From: Nocardia fusca NBRC 14340
GTDB lineage: Bacteria; Actinomycetota; Actinomycetes; Mycobacteriales; Mycobacteriaceae
Direction: 5' to 3'
NCBI RefSeq assembly: GCF_001618425.1
Contig: NZ_BDCU01000071.1
Location: 1 to 53,957, forward strand
Length of the DNA: 53,957 nt
The notes beneath the pieces are model-generated. The model made no database searches. It saw only the letters and a program-made list of their open reading frames with translations, and was not told the DNA's origin. Positions 23,511-33,800 of this stretch are shown here, piece by piece. The position numbers were made by a program, and so were the translations under genes. Position 1 is the stretch's first letter, and every line of letters begins with the position of its first letter.

Positions 23511-24464
23511 TCAGCGCCGGTCTTCGGGAACCGCGAACGAATCCAGCCCGAACCCGCGCAAGGTATGCACGAGTTTCTCGTACTGAAAGCGGTTGTAGGC
23601 CAGCGGTTGCAGCAGCAACCGGTCGGGCAGGTTGTGCCATGCCCACCGCAGCAGCCGCACATAGATCGCGAATTCCCGATCGTGTCGCGGCTTCAGCTCG
23701 AAACCGGTCAGCTCCTGCACCGCCGGATGCATGGCCTTGGACGAACACACCTGGATCACGTGCCCGATCACCGGCCGGATCACCAGCCACAGCGGGGTCA
23801 GAGCCCGTCGCGCCAACGGCGACAACCTCGAGGTCGGCAACGGCAACTTGGTCAGGGCCGCGAATTTCTCGACCAGAAATGGATTCTCGGCCAGTTCCTC
23901 GGTCGCCATGGTGTCGTAGTATTGCCGTGCCGTGGCCAGATCCGCGGGGAACTTGCCGGCCGCGCTGGGCAGTTCGAGATCCACGAAGGTCCCGCGCAGC
24001 AGCTGATAGGCGGCTTCCTCTTCCTCTGGCCGCAATTCCGTGCCGGTGCAGTAGGTGAAGGTATTGAGCACCATGAAGATTCCGCTGACCGCGACCCATT
24101 TCCAGGTATAAGGAGTCAGCGCACTGTATTCCACCCCGCCGAATTCCGCCGAACCGGTACCACGCACATCACGATGCCGCAGTTTCAGCCATTCCGATTC
24201 GGCCCGGCGGTCGTCGGAATCACCCCACAGCGCGATCATCGCGGACGCACCACCGCGGACAGTGCGATCGGTGAAGTTCTCCTCGAACCGGCCGGTCCGG
24301 TCCACCGCGGCGGCGACCGGAGCCAACGCCACCTCGTCGAAAGCGGCACCGGCGAAAGCACCGGCCAGGACACTGCCGGAATGTTTGCGAAACTCCCGCA
24401 GCACTTCGGGCCGGACACGGGGGTCGGCGGACTCGGCGGTGTGCGCAGTCGCGTGGGTCGTCAT
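23511..24464 (-). CDS. MpaB-like oxygenase (DUF2236 family)
   Basis: A 317-aa protein of the DUF2236/MpaB family, heme-associated oxygenases related to rubber (latex) oxygenases and to the fungal enzyme MpaB, which cleaves a prenyl double bond in mycophenolic acid biosynthesis. Visible family segments are ENFTDRTVRGGASAMIALWGD near residue 60, YTWKWVAVSGIFMVLNTFTY, and LVIRPVIGHVIQVCS. ATG 24464 follows GAGGTGACG. It is the first gene beyond the PKS in the same direction, after a 423-nt gap. Many actinobacteria carry several unrelated copies, so a role in the polyketide pathway is inference from position only. Confidence 0.8.
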   Translation of the reverse strand: MTTHATAHTAESADPRVRPEVLREFRKHSGSVLAGAFAGAAFDEVALAPVAAAVDRTGRFEENFTDRTVRGGASAMIALWGDSDDRRAESEWLKLRHRDVRGTGSAEFGGVEYSALTPYTWKWVAVSGIFMVLNTFTYCTGTELRPEEEEAAYQLLRGTFVDLELPSAAGKFPADLATARQYYDTMATEELAENPFLVEKFAALTKLPLPTSRLSPLARRALTPLWLVIRPVIGHVIQVCSSKAMHPAVQELTGFELKPRHDREFAIYVRLLRWAWHNLPDRLLLQPLAYNRFQYEKLVHTLRGFGLDSFAVPEDRR

Positions 24465-24887
24465 TTCGTCACCTCGTCATCTCGGACAGGAAGAAGAAAT
24501 GATTCTCATCTGCAGTTTATCACCGCAGTTCCCGCAGTACTACGCCCGCGGCCGCCGAGCACGCTCGGATCCGGCGGCGAGCCGACGAGCCGGCCCGGAC
24601 TGCCGCGACTCGGGTACCGGGGCCGCGGGGGTCGCCGACGCCGGCGCACCCCTGACCGATCATCGCCCGGGATTCCGGACCGGCGCCTCCCTGTCTCCGG
24701 CCCGAGATCTCCGGCGCGGGCGCACCCGCGGAACCGGCCCTTCCGCAACTCCGGTTCGTCAGCGCCGGAGGCGAACGTCCCCGGCACCCGCCGGCGGGTA
24801 CCTGACCTCGGCGACAGCGACCAGGGCGCTCCGGTGATATCGCGCGCCTCCCGACTGCCAATGCAGCGTCGTGTCGTGGCTCGTTGC
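24465..24887. other. intergenic region after the PKS, with a palindrome
   Basis: The 423 bp contain the MpaB-like promoter and a GC-rich part without a gene. ACCCGCCGGCGGGT (24786-24799) is a perfect 14-bp palindrome 89 bp past the PKS stop and may be part of a terminator. A minor palindrome ATGAttcTCAT is at 24499-24509. Confidence 0.35.
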
Positions 24888-27800
24888 TCATGCAGGGCCG
24901 AACTCCTCCTCGACCAAGGCCAAGAGCTCGCTACTTGAATGCGCGGCGAGATCGTCGTACTCGTCGGTCTGCCCGCGCTCGCCCAGCTGGGCGCGGAGCC
25001 GGTCGCCGATACCGAGCAGGGCGGCAACGGTCGTCTCGTCGTCGCCCGCCACGGCCAGCACGCGGTCCACCAGCTCCTCGAGACGGGCGAGGTCGCCGGG
25101 TGCGGCCCCCGGCGCGGACCGGTCGGCCGCGGGGGTCTGCGCAGTACCGGCCGAGGCCAGCCGGTCGTGCAGATATCGGGCCAACTCGGTCACCGCCGGA
25201 TAGTCGAATACGAGCGTCGAGGGCAACCGGAGGCCGGTGGCTTCGGAAAGCCGGTTCCGCAATTCCACACCACCCAGCGAGTCGAAGCCCATATCGTCGA
25301 ACCCCTTGTCGGGCCGGATATCGCGCGCCGACGCGTAACCGAGGACCGCTGCGGCGTGCTCGAGAACCAGGTCGGCAACGGCCTGCTCTCGTTCGGCTTC
25401 CGGTATTCGGTCCAGGTCGAAACCGCGTGATCGCGTCCCGCTCGCCGCGTTGCGCTCCGAACGGGCTACCAACCCGCGCAGCAGAGCGGGGACCGCGCCG
25501 GCGTGGACCTCCCGTCGCAGGGAGTTCATATCGAGGCGGACGGCAACCAGCGCCGAAACGCCCGTCGGGCCCGATCCGAAGCCGGCCGCGGTATCGAACA
25601 ATCGAAGGCCGCCGGCCCGGGTCAGTGGACGCATACCCAGCCGGGCCAGTCGTGCGACTCCGGCTTCGTTCACGGCATCCGCCATACCACCGGATCCCGC
25701 TCCGGGCCGCTCCCACAGACCCCAGTCCAGCGCCACCGCGGGCAGACCTTCGGCACGACGCCGCGCGGCCAATGCGTCCAGGAAGCTGTTCGCGGCGGCA
25801 TAGTTGGCCTGGCCCGCGGACCCGAAGACACCGGCGATCGACGAGAACAGCACGAACGCCGAAAGATCCGCGCCCCGCGTCTCCTCGTGCAGATTCCACG
25901 CCGCGTCGACCTTCGGTTCGAGCACCCGAGCCAGCTGGTCGTCAGTGAGCGTTCGAATCGTCGCGTCGTCGAGCGTGCCCGCCGCATGAACCACAGCCGT
26001 CAAGGGTTTCTCGGGCTCGATCGAGTCGAGCAGTGCGCGCAGGGCCCGCCGGTCCGCGAGATCACCGGCCGCAATGCGCACCTCGGCCCCGCGCTCGGTC
26101 AGTTCCGCGGCCAATTCCGCCGCACCCTCGGCAGCGGCGCCGCTACGGGACACCAGGAGCAGATGCCGGACATCGTGTTCGGTAACCAGGTGCCGGGCCA
26201 GCTGCCCACCGAGCGCGCCGGTACCTCCGGTGATCAGCACGGTGCCGGAACCGAAGGACGGCCTCGTCGCGGCGGACGCCTGCCGCCGCACCAGTTCCGG
26301 CACCAGCACCGTGTCCCCCCGGACAGCCAGCTGGGGCTCATCGGTGGCGAGGACCGTCCGCACGGTGTCGCTCGGCAGCGGCGGGGTGTCGGGCGAGGAC
26401 TGCCAGTCGAGCAGCACGATCCGGCCGGGGTATTCGGTTTGCGCACTGCGAACCAGCCCCCATACCGCAGCCCCGGCGAGATCCGGCGTCTCGCCCGGCA
26501 GTCCCGCGGCGTTGTGGGTCACGACGACCAGCCGGGTTCGCGCCAGGACATCCTGGTCGAGCCACCCCCGGAGCATATGGAGCGTCGAGCGCGCTACGGC
26601 GTGCGTGACGGCCGTGATGTCATCGTTTCGGGCAGCCGCGGCATCGACTACGGACCACACCACCGCCTCCGGTATCGCGGCGACAGTCGTTGCCAGGGCA
26701 CCGAGGTCCGGATATCGCTCCCGTACACCGGCAACCGAGATCGGGCCGAGAGCGGCGATCCCCTCGGAGACAGGACCGGCGAAGACGGTGTCCACCTGCC
26801 GCCACCGGAGCTCGTATGCCCCGATATCACCGGTCGGCCGGGAGTCACGCAACCGGGCGACATCGTATGGCCGGACAACGACCTCGTCGACGGAGACGAC
26901 CGGGTTCCCGTTATAGTCCATCGCCGCAATGGCGATACTGTCCGCCCCCTTCGACGTGATGATCGCCCGCACCGCCGCGGGCCGGGCGACATCGTGGAAG
27001 CGCGCACCGCCCCAGCGAAACACCAGCATCCCCCGGTCCGGATCGTGCCCGCGCTCCGGCCACATCAGCCGGGCGAGACCGGCGTGCCCGATAGCGTCGA
27101 ACAGGCCCGGGTGCAGCACGAAACCCGCCGAGTCGGCGGCCGGAATGATCTCGGCGAAAACGGTGTCGCCGCGCTGCCACGCCCGCTCGGTGCCGCGGAA
27201 AGCCGGCCCATATTCAAGGCCCGCGGCCACCTCGATCTGCGCGTGGATCCGTTCCGGATCGATCGGGTCGGCGGCGCGCGGCGGCCACGGTTCGGCCCGC
27301 AGCCGCTCCATCAGCGGCTCCGTCGCCGGCCGGGTACCGGCCAGGACTCCGCTGGCGTTGCGTACCCACTCATCGGCACCGGCGGCCCGATGGTGGAAAC
27401 GGAAGTGCCGCCGTCCTGTCTCGTCCGGCTCGTCGACCAGCACTTGAAGTTCGATATCCCCGTCCTCGGGCGCGAGGATCGGGGCCTCCAAGGTGAGTTC
27501 GTCCACGCCGCAGGAGCCGAACCGGGGTCCGGTCGCCAACAGTGCCTCCAGCATCGAGGTGCTCGGCACGACCATGACGCCATAGCTCCGGTGGTCCGCG
27601 AGCCAGGGATGGGCCCGCCGGGAGAGCCGGCCCATGAGCATCCACTCGTCCTTGCCGGCAATCCGCACGATCTCCGTCACCACCGGGTGCCCGGATGCGT
27701 TCGGCGCCGCCTGGGCTGCCGGTTCCAGCCAATACCGCTGATGCTGGAACGCGTAGGTGGGCAACGGCACCCGCGATATCGCGCGACCCGCGTACAGCGT

Positions 27801-30800
27801 CACCCAGTCCACCCGGATCCCCGCTACGTGGGCCTGCGCCAGCGCGGACACGAACCGGGTCGGCTCGTCGGTCGAACGTCGAGCCGTCGTGACCACCGTC
27901 GAGCGGCTCTCGACCTCGGGAGTCCCGGCCAGGCACTGCCGGGTCATCGCGGACAGCACAGCATCCGGTCCGATCTCGATAAATCGCCGCACGCCCACGT
28001 CGACCGCGGTGTCGATGCCCGGCGCGAACCGGACACACGCTCGCACCTGCTCGACCCAGTAGCCCGGGTCGGTCATCCCGGTATCGACGAGGGCCGCCGA
28101 AATGTTCGACACGATCGGCAGCGACGGCTCCCGATAGGTCAACCCTTCGGCGATCGTCCGGAACTCGTCGAGCATCGGCTCCATCAAGCCCGAATGGAAT
28201 GCATGACCGACCCGCAGTCGGTTGGTCCGTACACCCTCCACCGCAAGCTTGTCCGCGATCGTGTCGATCGCCGACTGCTCCCCGGACACCACCATCGCCG
28301 AGGGACCGTTCACCGCGGCCAGCGAAACCTGGCCGGAGAACTCCGCGAGCACCGTCGTCACTCGGTCCTCGGACGCGGCGACCGCCAGCATCGCCCCACC
28401 GCCGGGCAGGGCTCCCATCAACCGCCCACGCGCCACCACCAGGGCGCACGCGTCGGGTAACGACCACACGCCCGCGACATAGGCCGCCGCCAATTCCCCG
28501 ATCGAATGCCCGATCAGCACATCCGGTAGCACACCGAACGATTCCAGCAGCCGGAACAAGGCCACCTCGAATGCGAACAATGCCGGTTGGGTGAATTCGG
28601 TGCGATCCAGCAGCGCCGCGTGACGCTGCTCGAACACCACCTCCTTCAGCGAACAGTCGAGCAGTGGATCGATTCGGCCGCACACCTCGTCGAACGCCGC
28701 CGCGAATACGCCGAAGGCCGCGTACAGACCGGCCCCCATCCCGGACCGCTGCGCACCCTGACCGGTGAACAGGAACGCCGCCTTGCCCGACCCCGCCGTC
28801 GCCTCGATCGTGCCCGGCGAACCCGCCGCCACCGCCGCCAGTCCGGTCAACAGCTCTTCGCGTGCTCGGCCGACGACGGCCGCACGCCGATCCAAGTGGG
28901 CCCGCGAGGTCACCAGCGAATGCGCGATATCCCACATGTCCAGCTCGGGATGAGCGAGCACCCACTCCCGCAGCCGATCCGCCTGTGCCCGCACACCCGA
29001 CTCCGAACTCGCCGAAATCACCCAGGGCACCGGCACGGCAGTGCCGGTCCGGTCCGCGGCTGCCGCCGACGACACCGGAACTCGACGAGGCGGCGCTTCT
29101 TCCAGGACGGCATGTGCATTGGTGCCGCCGAGGCTGAACGAGGACACCCCGGCGCGGCGGATTCGACCGGCGCGCGGCCACGGCTGCGCCTCGGTGAGCA
29201 ACTGGACCTCACCCGCCGACCAGTCCACGTGCGGGCTCGGCGCATCGGCATGCAGCGTCTTCGGAAGAGTTTCGTGCCGCATCGCCTGAACCATCTTGAT
29301 GACACCGGCGACACCCGCGGCAGCCACCGTATGTCCGATATTCGATTTGACAGAGCCGATCCGCAGCGGTGCCCCGGACCGGTTCTGCCCGTAGGTGTTG
29401 AGCAACGCCTGCGCCTCGATCGGGTCGCCCAGGGTCGTCCCGGTCCCGTGACCGTCCACGGCATCCACGTCCGACGGGGCCAGCCCCGCATTCGCCAGCG
29501 CTGCCGCGATCACCCGCTCCTGCGCGGGACCGTTCGGCGCGGTCAACCCATTGCTCGCACCGTCCTGGTTCACCGCCGTACCACGCACGAGAGCGAGGAT
29601 GTCGTGCCCCAGGCGCTGGGCGTCGGAGACCCGTTCCAGCACCAGTACGCCGATGCCCTCGGCGAATGCGACGCCGTCGGCGTCGGCGGAGAACGATTTG
29701 CACCGTCCGTCGGGCGCCAGGCCACGCTGGCGCGCGAAATCGATGTGGAGATACGGACTGCCGTACACGGTCACCCCGCCGGCCAGCGCCAGCGAGCTCT
29801 CCCCCTGACGCAGCGCCTGACAGGCCAGATGCAGCGTGACCAGCGACGACGAGCACGCGGTATCCACGGTTACCGCCGGTCCCTCCAGACCGAAGGTATA
29901 AGCCACCCGGCCCGAGATCACACTGTTCGTATTGCCGGTGAGCCGATAGCCCTCCAGCTCACCGGTAACCCGGCGGTCGTAATCCGAGGAGCTGGCGCCG
30001 GCGTACACACCGGTATCGCTGCCGCGCAGTGAAACAGGATCGATGCCCGCGTTCTCCAATGCCTCCCAGGAGACCTCCAGCAGCATCCGCTGCTGCGGGT
30101 CCATGGCCGACGCCTCGCGCGGGCCGATCCGGAAGAACCCCGGATCGAACTCCGCCGCATCGTCGAGGAACCCGCCGCGGCGGGTGTAGACCGTACCGGG
30201 CTTGTCCGGGTCCGGATCGAACAGTCGCCGCAGATCCCACCCGCGATCCGACGGGAACGCACCGGTGGCATCGACTCCGGCGGCCACCAGCTCCCACAGC
30301 TCGTCCGGCGAGGTGACCCCACCCGGGAACCGGCATGCCATACCCACGATCGCGATCGGCTCGTCGACTCGCACCCGCCGTTGCGCCTGCTCGGGTGCGC
30401 TGTGCGTGTTCGGCTCGATCCGCGAGTGCACCACCGCCGCCACCGCTGCGGGAGTCGGGTGGTCGAACACCAGCGTGGAGGGCAGCGACAACCCGGTGGC
30501 CTTACCCAATCGGTTACGGAACTCCACCGCGCCCAGCGAATCGAAGCCGATTTCGTCGAAGCGCTGTTCCGGCCCGATGTCATCGACCGAGTCGAAGCCG
30601 AGCGTCGCGGCGGCCTGTTCCCGGACCAGATCGAGCACGATCGCACCATGGCGGGCCGCCGGCACACCTGCCAGCCGCCCGCCCAGCAGGCCGGACGCCG
30701 AGCGGCTCGCCGAGGAATCGGCTACACCGGTGCTCCGCGGCTGCCGCGGAGCACCACGCAGAACCGCCGGAATCGTGTCGATATCAGCGGTACGGCGCAC

Positions 30801-33800
30801 CGCGTTCGCATCGAACCGCATTGCCGTCGATGCGGCGTCCGAGCGGAGCACGGCTTCGTCGAACAGCCGGACACCCTCGGCGTCGGCAAGCCGACCCAGC
30901 CCCCACCGCGCGAATCGGGCCAGGGCCACCCGATCCAGACCGCCGGTCATCCCGGCGCCCTGGTGCCAGGGTCCCCACGCCACCGCGGTTCCCGGCAAAC
31001 CCGCGGCCCGCCGCTGCCGCACCAGGGCATCCAACGCCATGTTCGCGGCGGCGTAATTGCCCTGTCCGGCTGTTCCCAACAGACCCGCTACCGACGAAAA
31101 ACCTACGAACGCCACGACGTTTCGATCCCGGGTAGACCGATCCAGGTGCCAGGCTCCCGCTACCTTCGGCGCCAGCACCCGATCCACCTGCGCATCGCTC
31201 AGAGACGCGATGGTCCCGTCGTCCACCACCCCGGCCGCGTGCACGATGATCAAGTCGCCGGCCGGATCGATGGTGTCCAGCAGACGCCGCACAGCGTCGC
31301 GGTCGGTCACATCGCATGCGGCGATCTCGGCCCGGCCGCCCGCCCGCGCCAACTCGGCAACCAATTCGGCAGCACCCGGCGCCGCTGATCCCTGCCGTGA
31401 GGTCAGCACCAGCCGCCGCACGCCGTGCTCGAGCACGAGATGGCGCGCGAACAGCGCGCCCAGACCGCCCGTACCGCCGGTGATGAGCGCTGTCGCATCC
31501 TGGAAGGACGGCGATTCGCCGGTGTCCCGCGCAGGCTCCGCCCGCACCAGCCGCGGTACCCGGATCACCCGATCGCGCACAGCGACCTGTGGTTCACCGG
31601 TGTACACGGCGGCGATGATCCCCTCGGCGTCCAGCACTTCGGCCGGGTCCTCGTCGATCAGAACGAATCGTTGCGGATTCTCCGATTGAGCACTACGCAC
31701 CAGACCCCACACGCCTGCCGCGGCGAGATTCGGCACCTCACCGGGCAAACCCGCGCCACCGGTCGTGACCACCACCAACCGCGCCTCGGACAGCTTCGGT
31801 TCGGCGAGCCAGGATTTCAGCACCGCCAAGGTCGCATGTACCCGCGTTCGCACTGCTTCGGGATCGTCATGCGAATTATCGGCCCGCTCGGTGGCTCGCC
31901 ACACCACGACATCCGGAACCCGACCGGCTGCCACCACATCGGCAACCGGCGCGAAGCTCACATCGATCCGGCTCTCGGGGTCGGCCGCCGGCACTGCCGG
32001 TTCGGGGATGGGACGGTCGAGTGCCGTCGGTGCGGAGGGCTGCCACCGGACTTCGTACAAGCCCGCCGTATCCCTGGACACGGTGCTGCCGATCTCGTCG
32101 AGCCGGTACGGTCGCGCCGCCATCGCGTCCACCGAAACAATCGGGTTACCGTCCCGGTCGACAGCGGCGACCGAAATGGTGTGCACCCCGTTGGGCACAG
32201 CCATCACCCGGAGCTCGGTCAGTTCCGCTGGCCAATTGCCGTCGGCGGACCGGTGAAAGCGGGCATTTCCCCACCGGAACAAGAGCCAGCCGATGTCCGG
32301 ATCGGGCTCCAACTCACGGCAGATCAACCAGGAAACGCCGGCGTGCAGAACGATATCCAAGAGCGCCGGATGCACATCGAATTGTTCGGACCGCGCCGCC
32401 GCCTCGGTGTTCAGGGCGACCTCCGAGTAGACCGCGTCACCGCGGCGCCACGCAGAGCGGACTCCGATGAACGCCGGGCCGTACTGGAGCCCGGTGTCGG
32501 TGGACATCCGTTCGACCAGCCCGGAGACGTCCAACGGTTCGGCGTCGCTGGGCGGCCACTGCTCATCCTGCAATCTCGTCAGCAAACCCGAATCACCGCC
32601 CGCCCGGCCGGCGAGGGCGCCGGTGGCGCTGTGTGTCCACGCGCGGTCGGCCGAAGTTCGGACGTGGATCTCGAACCGGCGCAGCCCGAGATCGTCCGGG
32701 GCCTGGACCAGAACCTGCATTTCGACCTCGTCGTCGAAGGCCGGCGATACCGGTGCCAGCAAGGTCAGTTCGGCGACCGCGGCACAACCGATCCGACGGC
32801 CCGCGACGAGCAGTAGCTCGATCAGCGTCGCACTCGGCAGCACCACCGCCCCGTGGGACATGTGATCGGCGATCCACGGATGGGTACGCACGGAGAAGCG
32901 GCCGGTGAACAGCCATTCATCGGTGCCCGCCAACCCGACCACGCCCGTCAGGATCGGATGATCCATGGCGTTGCGCTGCGTATCGACTGTCTGTTGATCG
33001 ACCCAGAAGCGGCGGTGCTGGAAGGCATACAGCGGCAACGGCACTCGCCGAGCTCGGCGACCGGAGAATACCGGCGTCCAATCCACCCGCACGCCCGCGA
33101 CGTGCGCCTGTGCCAGCAATGTGACGAACTGCGCGACTTCCCCGGTCGAGCGACGGGCGGCCGCCACCACGGTCGACGCCGACTCGATATCCGGTGTTCC
33201 GGCCACACAGCTCCGCGTCATCGCGGCCAGCACCGCATCCGGCCCCACCTCGACGAACCGTCGGACACCGGCCGCGACGAGCGTGTCCACACCAGGCGCG
33301 AACCGGACACAACCCCGGATCTGGCGCACCCAGTATTCCGGATCGGTCACCGCGTCTCCGGTGACAGCACCGGACACGTTCGACACGATGGGTAGCCGCG
33401 GCGACCGATACGCGATGCCCTCGGCAACCGCTCGGAACTCCGCCGATATCGGATCCATCCGCGCCGAATGGAAGGCGTGGCCGACCCGCAGCCGATTCGT
33501 CCGCACGCCCTCGGCCCGAAGGCCTCGTTCGATCTCCTCGATGGCATCGGTGTCACCGGACAGCACAGTCGCGGACGGACCGTTCACGGCGGCGATCGAC
33601 ACCCGGCCGTCGAACCGGGCGGCGATTTGCGCGGCAGCACTTTCCGCGACCGCCACCGCCAGCATCGCCCCGCCCGCCGGCAACGCACCCATCAACCGGC
33701 CGCGCGCCGCGACCAGGGCACAGGCGTCGGACAGCGACCACACGCCCACCACATAGGCGGCTGCCAACTCCCCGATCGAATGGCCGATCAGCAGATCCGG

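Noticed and set aside
24499..24509. ATGAttcTCAT as an iron-regulator (Fur/IdeR) box
   Set aside because: The match is too short and lacks the consensus of either regulator.
23442..24938. Plus-strand 498-codon frame
   Set aside because: Antisense to the MpaB-like gene; no motifs and no start signal.
25503..28460. Very long plus-strand open frame opposite the PKS (985 codons), and similar ones at 36575, 42242 and 48662
   Set aside because: They are antisense to clearly functional PKS modules, have Arg/His/Gly-rich composition and no family motifs. Such frames are expected opposite high-GC coding DNA.
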